Shown one piece after another: positions 5,869-14,000 of a stretch of DNA of 36,625 nucleotides. Position numbers and translations under genes: made by a program. Every line of letters starts with the position of its first letter. Position 1 is the first letter of the stretch. This stretch comes from Streptomyces mesophilus. Lineage in GTDB: Bacteria > Actinomycetota > Actinomycetes > Streptomycetales > Streptomycetaceae. The stretch spans positions 1-36,625 of the forward strand of contig NZ_JAAKZW010000054.1 in assembly GCF_011044995.1 (NCBI RefSeq), given 5' to 3'. The notes under the pieces were generated by a model. The model searched no databases, was not told the origin of the DNA, and saw nothing but the letters and a program-made list of their open reading frames with translations.

Positions 5869-8800
5869 CTAACGCTCCTGGTTGTAGTTGCTGCTGCCTG
5901 AGCCACGGTGTTGATTCCCTGTGGCCTGGCCGTTCTGATCGGGGGTGCCCCCAGCGTCACGACCGCGCTGGACGCCGCGGCGCAGGTTGCTCAGCCTGCC
6001 CCGTACTTCCTCGGGGTCGCGGGAGACCTGGGGGCCGCCCTGCGGGGTCTGCTCCGCGGTGCCCTCGACCAGATTGGCCCGGGGCACCCGGCGCGGGAGG
6101 CCGGACTGGGTGACCCCGCCCGCCCTCGGCTGCTTGAGCTGCTCGGCCCGCTGCCAGCGCGCGTCGTTGGCGGACTGCCAGTCGTCGGAGCCGTTGCCCC
6201 CGGCGCTGTTGCCGTTGGCCGACGGACCGTCGGTCGGCGCGTTGCCGGCGAGCGGACGCTGCGGCAGCCCGCCCTGGCCCTGGCCCGAACTGCCCGGCCA
6301 CTGCTGACCGTTGCCGCCGCCGGGGGTGCCGCGGCGCGGAAGGCCGGCGTCGGTGGTCTCGTGGACGGCGCTCGGGGACGGGCCCTGGGAGCTCTGCCGG
6401 TCGAAGCCTACGCGGTCGCGGTCGCCCGCGGGAGCGCCCGGAACAGATTCCGGTTCGGCCTGGTAGCCACCCTCGTACGGCTCCTGGTAGCCGCCCTGGT
6501 TCTGCCAGTCGCCCTGGCCGTTGTAGTCGCCGTAGCCGTCCTGCTGCGCGCCCGCCGGGTCGGCGTAACCAGGTTCCGCATAGCCGGAGTCCTGGTAACC
6601 GTCCTGGTTCGGGTAAGCGCCCTGCGGGACCGGCTCGTAGACGTCCTGCCGGGTGTAGCCGTTCGGGTCCTGGGCGTAGTTCTGGTTCTGGTCGTACGCC
6701 GGGTCGTAGGCACCGCTTTGGTCGTACGCGCCCTGCTGGTCGTACTCGCCGTCGACCTCGTCGCGGAAGAGCGGACGGCCACCGTCGGTGGCCGACGCCT
6801 CGAGCGCCGCGCGGCGCTCCTCACGCATCAGCGAGCGGCCCACCGGGTCGAGTTCGCGGACGGCTTCCTCGGTGAGGGCCCCCGGCTCGTAGCGGGTGTC
6901 GTCGAAGCCGAGCTCCGCGGCGGTGCGCAGCGGAGCGGCCTCGTAGGACGGCTGCTGCGGGATCATCTGCGAGACGGTGAACTCGCTCTCGGGCAGCTGG
7001 GAGCCACCGCCACCGTGCGTGATGATGTCCGGCAGCATGACGAGCGAGGTCGTGCCGGCCTGCTCGCCCGAGGGGCGCAGCTGGACGCGGACCCCGTGTC
7101 GGTCCGCCAGGCGGCCGACCACGAACAGGCCCATGCGCTGCGAGATCGCGGCGTCCACGGTCGGCGGGTTGGCCAGCTTGTGGTTGATGTCCGCGAAGTC
7201 CTCGGCGGTGAGGCCGATGCCCTTGTCGTGGATCTCGATCATCACGCGGCCGTCGGGCAGACGGGTCGCGGTGACGCGGACCTTGGTCTGCGGCGAGGAG
7301 AACGTGGTGGCGTTCTCCAGGAGCTCGGCGAGCAGGTGCACGAGGTCGGTCACGGCGCGGCCGTGGATCTCGGCCTCCGGGACGCCGGTGAGCTCGATGC
7401 GCTCGTACTGCTCCACCTCGGAGGAGGCGGCGCGCAGCACGTCGACGAGCGGGACCGGCTGGTCCCAGCGGCGGCCGGGCTCCTCGCCGGCGAGGACCAG
7501 GAGGTTCTCGCCGTTGCGGCGCATACGGGTCGCCAGGTGGTCCAGGCGGAAGAGGTTCTCCAGCTGGTCCGGGTCGGCCTCGTTGTTCTCCAGGTCGGTG
7601 ATCAGGGTCAGCTGGCCCTCGATCAGGGACTGGTTGCGGCGCGACAGGTTGGTGAAGATCGCGTTGATGTTGCCCCGGAGCAGCGCCTGCTCGGCGGCGA
7701 GCCGGACGGCCTCGCGGTGCACCTGGTCGAAGGCGCGGGCCACCTCGCCGATCTCGTCGGTCGTGGTGATCGGGATGGGCTGGACGCGGGTGTCCACCCG
7801 GCCCGGCTCGGTGCGCGAGAGCTGGTCGACCAGCATCGGAAGGCGCTGCTCGGCCACGTCGAAGGCGGCGGTGCGCAGGCGGCGCATCGCGCGCGACATC
7901 TGGCGGGCCATGAGCCCGGCGATGATGAACGCGGCGAGCAGGGCCACGACGACGACCGCACCGTTGATGTAGGCGTCGCGCTCGGCGTCGGAGGAGATCT
8001 GCGAGGCGTCGTCGACGGCCCGGTCGATCAGGTCGTCCTCGATGGCGCCGTAGCCGTTCATCTTCGCGGTGCCGAGCCTCTGCCAGGAGTCGGCGCTGAC
8101 GCCCGCCTTCTTGAGCGTACTGGCGGCCGTCTCCGGGTTCTGAAGGGCTGTAGCCATCGCAGTGAGCTGGAAGTCCATCACCGGCATGGCGCTGTACTGC
8201 CGCGACTGCTGCGCTCCGGCCTCGGCACCGGGCGGCAGCTCGATGCCGGTGGACTTCTGCTGCTTCGTCATCTGCTCTTTGAGGGCCGCGGCGTCGGCCT
8301 CCGTACCGCTGGAGTTGTACTCGCCGATGGCGATGCCCTCCAGGTAGCGGTACGTGCTGAGCGACTGCAGCTGGCTGCGCAGGTCGGCCGGCTTCTGGCT
8401 CGGGCGGACGAGGATGTGCGTACCGATGGAGCGCTGCAGTGAGGCGGAGGCCTTGGCGAGCGAGACGGCGTAGACGGTACGGCCGTAGCTCGTCACGTTG
8501 CCGGTGCCCAGGCTCAGCTCGTTGGCGAACTCCATCAGGAAGTGCTGGATGTCGGTGTACGCCTCTTCGGTCCTCAGCGGGTCCTGCGACCGCGTGTAGG
8601 CCTTCTTGCGTACGTCCTCGAGCTTGGTCTCGTTCGCCTTGAAGAGCTTCAGCCGGCGCTCGAGGCCCTGGTTCTGCGGCATGTCCGCGACGGCGGCGTC
8701 GAACTTCTTCTTGGCCGTGGCGGTCTTGCCCCGGAGCGCCTTGACCTGAGGGGAGTCGCCCTCGCCGAGCAGCAGGGGAGCGGCGCTGAGGTCGCGCTCG

Positions 8801-9114
8801 TCGAGCAGCGCATGGCTGTACTCGGCGGCCGCGCGCACGATGAGCGCCGTCTTCTCCGCGTCCTGCGCTTCGCTCCACGTGTCAATGGAGCCTTTCACCT
8901 GGAAGCCACCCATGACGAGGGCGACCAGGGCGGGTATGAGGAGGATCGCGTTCAGGCGTACGGGCACACGCCAGTTGCGCGGGGACAGCCGTCCCCCGCC
9001 GCCGGCCGGCGCGGGATCGGGGCCCGGCATGGGCGCGGGAGCCATGACTTCCCGCTGGGGCGGGGTGAAGTTGCCCCGTGCCGACGGCTCGGGACTGCTC
9101 TTGCTTCGCCTCAC
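5869..9114 (-). CDS. cvnA2: conservon sensor-kinase-like protein CvnA (first copy)
   Basis: Membrane histidine-kinase-like protein of 1081 aa. In order: short cytoplasmic N-terminus; TM1 at about 51-71; an extracytoplasmic helical sensor region (nitrate/nitrite-sensor-like) to about 380; TM2 at about 384-404; HAMP-like linker; a DHp-like helix with LDHLATRMRRNGENLL (about 525-545); and an HATPase domain with N-box HLLAELLENATTFS (about 598), G1 DKGIGL (about 631) and G2 MGLFVVGRLA (about 664). The remaining 370 residues are low complexity: a Tyr-rich stretch (about 790-890), a Gly/Gln part, and a conserved terminal motif with SGLPRRVPRANLV (about 1008). GTG start with GAGAGG upstream. Whether it autophosphorylates on His cannot be judged; no response regulator is adjacent. 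Confidence 0.93.
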   Translation of the reverse strand: MRRSKSSPEPSARGNFTPPQREVMAPAPMPGPDPAPAGGGGRLSPRNWRVPVRLNAILLIPALVALVMGGFQVKGSIDTWSEAQDAEKTALIVRAAAEYSHALLDERDLSAAPLLLGEGDSPQVKALRGKTATAKKKFDAAVADMPQNQGLERRLKLFKANETKLEDVRKKAYTRSQDPLRTEEAYTDIQHFLMEFANELSLGTGNVTSYGRTVYAVSLAKASASLQRSIGTHILVRPSQKPADLRSQLQSLSTYRYLEGIAIGEYNSSGTEADAAALKEQMTKQQKSTGIELPPGAEAGAQQSRQYSAMPVMDFQLTAMATALQNPETAASTLKKAGVSADSWQRLGTAKMNGYGAIEDDLIDRAVDDASQISSDAERDAYINGAVVVVALLAAFIIAGLMARQMSRAMRRLRTAAFDVAEQRLPMLVDQLSRTEPGRVDTRVQPIPITTTDEIGEVARAFDQVHREAVRLAAEQALLRGNINAIFTNLSRRNQSLIEGQLTLITDLENNEADPDQLENLFRLDHLATRMRRNGENLLVLAGEEPGRRWDQPVPLVDVLRAASSEVEQYERIELTGVPEAEIHGRAVTDLVHLLAELLENATTFSSPQTKVRVTATRLPDGRVMIEIHDKGIGLTAEDFADINHKLANPPTVDAAISQRMGLFVVGRLADRHGVRVQLRPSGEQAGTTSLVMLPDIITHGGGGSQLPESEFTVSQMIPQQPSYEAAPLRTAAELGFDDTRYEPGALTEEAVRELDPVGRSLMREERRAALEASATDGGRPLFRDEVDGEYDQQGAYDQSGAYDPAYDQNQNYAQDPNGYTRQDVYEPVPQGAYPNQDGYQDSGYAEPGYADPAGAQQDGYGDYNGQGDWQNQGGYQEPYEGGYQAEPESVPGAPAGDRDRVGFDRQSSQGPSPSAVHETTDAGLPRRGTPGGGNGQQWPGSSGQGQGGLPQRPLAGNAPTDGPSANGNSAGGNGSDDWQSANDARWQRAEQLKQPRAGGVTQSGLPRRVPRANLVEGTAEQTPQGGPQVSRDPEEVRGRLSNLRRGVQRGRDAGGTPDQNGQATGNQHRGSGSSNYNQER

Positions 9115-9220
9115 TCGACCAACAACCTCTCGGCGTCGGCACGTACGTTGTGCCGCTGTCGTCTTCCAGCCCGGGTTCGGGGCAGTGCGTCCGGCCCGGT
9201 ACTACTGGGCAGTTCAGCGC

Positions 9221-9272
9221 ATTCCAGCACGTCAGCGCAGGCGATTCCAAACGTTCGGAAGAAATGATTCCG
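9221..9272 (-). promoter_or_regulatory. candidate operator/promoter region of the first conservon
   Basis: Upstream of cvnA (107-158 nt from its start) lie a near-perfect 16-bp palindrome TTCCAAACGTTCGGAA (9245-9260), an overlapping CGGAA-N7-TTCCG repeat (9256-9272), and the 10-mer ATTCCAGCAC (9221-9230) that is repeated upstream of the other cvnA at 14759-14768. Read on minus, TTGGAA and TGGAAT are 18 bp apart and may be promoter elements, but they are poor matches. The bound factor is unknown. Confidence 0.4.
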
Positions 9273-9309
9273 GGTGACCTGCGCCTCAGATAAAACGGTC
9301 ATAAAGAGC

Positions 9310-9333
9310 GAGCCCCGCCAAAAGGCGGGGCTC
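9310..9333 (-). terminator. terminator of the second (upstream) conservon operon
   Basis: Perfect 10-bp stem (GAGCCCCGCC / GGCGGGGCTC) with a 4-nt loop. Reading on minus it is followed by GCTCTTTATG. It lies about 180 nt after the cvnD stop at 9511 and insulates the next conservon, whose promoter must be between here and 9114. Confidence 0.75.
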
Positions 9334-9510
9334 TTGTGAGCGCAGCGATACCGAGTGACAGCAAGCGGTGTCGGTGGGCCCGGAATTCTCTGTCGAAACG
9401 TTATGAACACACGGGCGGATCGTGTCAAAGGACACAGGGTGCACACACAAGGCCCTAGACAACTTACGGCAACTTCCGTATGTCCAGGACGACTTGATGC
9501 CCGTACGTGA
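9334..9510. other. untranslated spacer after the second cvnD
   Basis: 177 nt that, with 9115-9333, form the 396-bp gap between the conservons. I see only a small GTGTC-AAAG-GACAC hairpin (9422-9435) and no plausible gene. It would be the 3' untranslated region of the upstream conservon transcript. Confidence 0.5.
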
Positions 9511-10092
9511 CTACTTCAGACGCGCCATCAGTGCGTGCTCCACGAGCGTGATGAGCGCGGACTTCGCATCCGCACGGTGGCGCGCGTCGGTCGTGATGAT
9601 CGGTGTGTCCGGTCCGATCTGCAGCGCTTCGCGCACTTCGTCCGGCTGATACGGCTGGTGGCCCTCGAAGCCGTTCAGGGCGACGACGAACGGCAGACCG
9701 GAGTTCTCGAAGTAGTCCACGGCCGGGAAGCAGTCCGCGAGGCGGCGCGTGTCCACGAGGACCACGGCGCCGATCGCGCCCTTCACCAGGTCGTCCCACA
9801 TGAACCAGAAGCGGTCCTGACCGGGCGTACCGAAGAGGTACAGGATCAGGTCCTGGTCCAGCGTGATACGGCCGAAGTCCATGGCGACCGTGGTGGTCGT
9901 CTTGTTCCCGGTGTGCGTGAGGTCGTCGATCCCGGCCGAGGCCGAGGTCATCACGGCCTCGGTCCGCAGCGGGTTGATCTCCGAGACGGAGCCGACGAAC
10001 GTGGTCTTGCCCACGCCGAAGCCGCCCGCCACCACGATCTTCGCGCTGGTGGTGGAACGTACGGCCTCGCCGCTAGAGCTTGCGAAGTCCAC
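9511..10092 (-). CDS. cvnD1: conservon GTPase CvnD (second copy, probably Cvn1)
   Basis: MglA/Ras-like GTPase, 193 aa, the paralogue of the gene at 4218-4799 with about 94% identical residues by eye. The P-loop GGFGVGKTT and the GTPGQ switch II are unchanged, but the guanine-specificity motif reads N-G-F-E instead of N-G-F-D (the Glu codon is at 9664-9666). GTG start; overlaps cvnC by 20 bp. A 74-nt stretch (9788-9861) is identical in DNA to 4495-4568 although flanking sequence differs at many third positions. Confidence 0.93.
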   Translation of the reverse strand: MDFASSSGEAVRSTTSAKIVVAGGFGVGKTTFVGSVSEINPLRTEAVMTSASAGIDDLTHTGNKTTTTVAMDFGRITLDQDLILYLFGTPGQDRFWFMWDDLVKGAIGAVVLVDTRRLADCFPAVDYFENSGLPFVVALNGFEGHQPYQPDEVREALQIGPDTPIITTDARHRADAKSALITLVEHALMARLK

Positions 10093-10477
10093 TGAGCACC
10101 CTCTCGAGCAGTGTTACGTCAGGCTGGCCGCCGGCGTTCTCGTCGCCGCCGGCCTGGTGGATGGCCACGAACCCGGCCTCGGCCAGGTCGGCGACCAGGA
10201 TCCGGGCCACGCCGAGCGGCATGGAAAGAAGCGCCGAGACCTCGGCGACCGACTTGACCTCACGGCACAGATGGCAGATGCGCTGGTGCTCGGGGAGCAG
10301 ACCCTGCAGCTGCATCGGATCGGCCGTGGTGCTGACCAGGGCCTCGATGGCCAGCTGGTAGCGCGGCCTGGTCCGGCCGCCCGTCATCGCGTACGGGCGT
10401 ACCAGCGGCTGCTCGGCCTCCATGCCGTAGTCGGTCTGAGCACCGTACGGATCGTGAGAGGCGGTGGGCGGGGTCAT
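10073..10477 (-). CDS. cvnC1: conservon DUF742 protein CvnC (second copy)
   Basis: DUF742 protein, 134 aa, starting at an ATG with GGAGG 4 nt upstream. It consists of little more than the conserved domain: a 23-residue N-terminus, then LVRPYAMTGGRTRPRY and the helix-rich region ending LLERVLSGLRKL. Compared with CvnC at 4780-5352 it lacks the long disordered N-terminal extension. A 104-nt gap separates it from cvnB upstream, and it overlaps cvnD downstream. Confidence 0.92.
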   Translation of the reverse strand: MTPPTASHDPYGAQTDYGMEAEQPLVRPYAMTGGRTRPRYQLAIEALVSTTADPMQLQGLLPEHQRICHLCREVKSVAEVSALLSMPLGVARILVADLAEAGFVAIHQAGGDENAGGQPDVTLLERVLSGLRKL

Positions 10478-10581
10478 GAATCCTCCGGGCGGGACAGCAA
10501 GTTGTCGGTGCCGTCTGAAATGTGGCCGGTGGGGGGATCGCGGGGGCGGCCGGACGGAATCGGTTTGTATGTACGCGGCCG

Positions 10582-11004
10582 TTAGTGCAGCAGGCTGCCT
10601 TGCAGTTCCGCGCGCAGGTCCGGGGTGAGGACCGTGCCCGCGCGGTCGACGAGCAGCGCCATCTCGTAGCCGACCAGGCCGATGTCGGCGTCCGGGTGGG
10701 CGAGTACGGCGAGCGAGGAACCGTCGGAGATCGACATGAGGAAGAGGAAGCCGCGCTCCATCTCCACCACGGTCTGGGCGACGCTGCCGCCCTCGAAGAT
10801 CCTCGACGCACCCGCGGTCAGCGAGGTCAGACCGGAGGCGACCGCCGCCAGCTGGTCCGCGCGGTCACGCGGGAAACCCTCGGACAGGGCGAGCAGCAGT
10901 CCGTCGGCGGAGACCACCACCGTGTGTGACACCCCTGGGGTGTTGTCCACGAAGTTGGTGATCAACCAGTTCAGGTTCTGTGCTGCCTGGCTCATCGGAC
11001 TCAA
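10582..11004 (-). CDS. cvnB1: conservon roadblock/LC7 protein CvnB (second copy)
   Basis: Roadblock/LC7 protein, 140 aa, nearly identical to the gene at 5445-5867. The preferred start is a TTG at 11004, directly abutting the cvnA stop (TAG then TTG), with GGAG 6 nt before it inside the last cvnA codons. The other copy has GTG at the same aligned position. The internal ATG at 10995 would leave the ribosome site too distant. Coupled translation with cvnA is likely. Confidence 0.9.
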   Translation of the reverse strand: MSPMSQAAQNLNWLITNFVDNTPGVSHTVVVSADGLLLALSEGFPRDRADQLAAVASGLTSLTAGASRIFEGGSVAQTVVEMERGFLFLMSISDGSSLAVLAHPDADIGLVGYEMALLVDRAGTVLTPDLRAELQGSLLH

Positions 11005-14000
11005 CTATCGCTCCTGCTGGTGAGAGGGGCTGGGGAAGCTGCCGGTGTCACCGGAGCCCGCCTGCCGGCCCTGCTGAATGCCGCGCCGCAGATTCTGGAG
11101 CCGCCCGCGAACGTCGTCGGGACGGCGGGAGACCTGCGGGCCGCCCTGGTGCTGCTGCTGTTCGGCCGTGCCCGCCACGAGGTTGGCGCGGGGCACACGG
11201 CGCGGCAGACCGGAGGTGGTGACGCCGCCCGCGGAGGGCTGACGCACCCGCTCGGCCTGGCGGCCGAGCTCGTCATTGGGGGAGTTGCGCCATGCGGCGC
11301 TCTGAGCCGGTGCCTGCTGGGGGCGCGGGGGCACCGGGGCCTGCGCCTGGCCCTGCTGGCCCTGTGCCTGCTGCGGAGCCTGACTCTGCTGCTGGCCCTG
11401 CTGGCCCTGCTGGTTCTCGCGGAACCAGTTCGTTTCCAGGGTGTCGTACAGCGGAGTGCGCCCGTCGCCCGGACCGGCCGGCGGCAGCGCCCATGCGTCG
11501 CTGTCGGCCTGCTGCCGGGGAGGCGCCGGAGGCTGTACGGGCTGCTGCGGCTGCACCGGACGCGGGGCCGGCGGACGCGGCGCGGGCGGACGCGGTACGG
11601 CGAAGTCGGCGGTGTCCCGCTGACCTGCGCCACCGTGCGGCGCCTGCGGCCGCTCGGGAACTGAAGGCTGACCGGGATGCCCGGGCTGCGCGAACGGGCC
11701 GGTGGAGCCGGGGCGCTGGAACTGACCGGTGCTGTCCTGGCCCTGGGGGCGCTGGAACTGACCGGTGCCGTCCGGCCCCTGCGGCCGCTGCTGGGGCGCG
11801 GGGTTGGGCGGGTTGGGTATCCCGGCCGGGCGCGGACCGTTGAAGTCCGGACGGTCGAACTGGGCCGTGGAGCCCGGTCCTTGCGTGTTCTGCCGGTCGT
11901 CGCGGCCCGCTCCGGGGCGCCCGAAGAGCCCGGTGGATTCCGGCTCCTCGTGCCCGCGCGGCTGCTCCTGCGGGATGTCCTTGCCCCAACTGGGCGTACG
12001 CGCCTGGGGGTTGCCACCGGGCAGCTCGGCACGCGGTCCGCCCATGGGCGGCAGCTGACGGCCGTCCTGGGGGCGGCCCTCGCCACGAGCGCGCTGGGGC
12101 TGCTGCTGAGGAGCGGCGGGCTGCTGCGGAGCGTTGCCGCCGCGGCCGGCCGGCGCACCGCCGCGGGGCCCGCCGAAGTTGTTGCCCTGCTGCGGGTTGC
12201 CCTGCGGGGCGTTGGGCCGCGGTGCGGAAGGTCCGCCGTCACGGCCGGGCAGCGCCGCCCGCGGGCCGGAGCCCGCGACCTGGCTGCGCTGCGGGGGAGC
12301 GGCGAGCCGTCCGGCGGACTGGTTACCCGCGGTCTGCTGACGCGCGGCCGCGGCACCGGCCGCCGCCTGGGCGATACCGCCGCCCGCACCCGCACCGGGA
12401 GAGGACGGGGCCTTCTTGCCGCCCTGGGCGACATCGACGGGCAGCATGACGAGCGCGGTCGTACCGCCGGAGTCCGAAGGACGCAGCTGGATACGGATGC
12501 CGTGACGCTGCGAAAGACGGCCGACCACGAACAGACCCATGCGGCGCGAGACCGAGACGTCCACGGTGGGCGGCGACGCGAGCCGCTCGTTGATCGCCGC
12601 GAGGTCCTCGGGCGAGAGGCCGATACCGGTGTCGTGGATCTCGATCAGCACGCGGCCGTCGGGCAGCGCGTGACCGGTCACCTTGACCTTGGTCTGCGGC
12701 GAGGAGAACGAGGTGGCGTTCTCGAGCAGCTCGGCGAGCAGGTGCACGAGGTCGTTGACCACGCGGCCCGCGACCTCGGTCGCCGGCACGGAGGACAGCT
12801 CGATGCGCTCGTACTGCTCCACCTCGGAGGCGGCGGCGCGGAGCACGTCGACCAGCGGGACCGGGCGGGTCCAGCGGCGGCCGGGCTCTTCACCGGCGAG
12901 AACGAGCAGGTTCTCACCGTTACGGCGCATGCGGGTCGCGAGGTGGTCGAGCTTGAACAGCGAGGACAGCTGGTCCGGGTCGGCCTCGCGGGACTCCAGC
13001 TCGGAGATGAGCGAGAGCTGACGCTGGATGAGGCCCTGCGAACGGCGCGAGAGGTTGGTGAACATCGCGTTGACGTTGCCTCGCAGCAGCGCCTGCTCGG
13101 CGGCCAGACGGACGGCCTCGCGGTGCACGTCGTCGAAGGCCGCGGCCACCTGGCCGATCTCGTCCCGGGAGTGCACACCGACGGACTCGACGGAGGTGTC
13201 GATGTCCTGCGGGTCGGACTCGGAGAGCTGCTTGACCAGCTCGGGCAGCCGGTCCTGGGCGACCTTGGTCGCGGTGTCCTGCAGGCGGCGCAGCGACCGG
13301 ATCATGGACCGGGCCACGACGAAGGCGCCCACGAGGGATATGCCGAGGACGAGGAGGATCAGCGCACCGTTGAGGATGGCTTCCTGCTCGGAGTCCTGAC
13401 GCAGCTCACGGGCGGTCTGCTCCATGTCGTCGAGCAGCTGCCGCTCGATCAGGCCCATGGCCACGATCTTGGTGCTGGCGTCGTCGCTCCAGTCCTTGTA
13501 GGAGCGGAACTCCTCGCTCTTGAGACCGGTCGGCTGCCCCAGGACGCGCCCCGCGTACTGGTTGGTCTCCTTGACGATGGGCTTGTTGTCGATCGGAGCG
13601 AGGAGTTCGACCGAGTCCTCGCCGGTGGCGGCGTACTCCCGCTTCACGTTGCCGAGCGCGAGGGCCTCGTCCTCGAGCGCCGCCTTGCCGTATTCGCGGT
13701 CGGTCGGGGAGAGCTCGCCGCGCTCCTTGTTGCTGTCGGGCAGGGCGGCCGAGATGATCGCCCGCTGGATCGACGCGTACTCCTTGGCGGCGGAGAACGA
13801 CGACAGGATCCGGGTCCGCTCGATGATCGCCGGGTTGCTCGTGGCGAGCGCCATGTCGCGCGACAGGTCGAGCAGCTGCTCGATGAGCCGGTTGTACGCG
13901 CTGACCGTCTGCGAGCTGGAGGTCTCGTCCTGGTACGCGTCGTTCCGGATGTTCTTGATGTCGTTGAGCTGGCCCGCGATACGCGTGAGGCTGCTGCGGA

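Noticed and set aside
5908..8442. 844-codon plus-strand ORF antisense to cvnA
   Set aside because: It is the mirror of strongly GC3-biased coding sequence; its translation is Arg/Val/Leu-rich with no family features, whereas the minus strand encodes a clear kinase-like protein.
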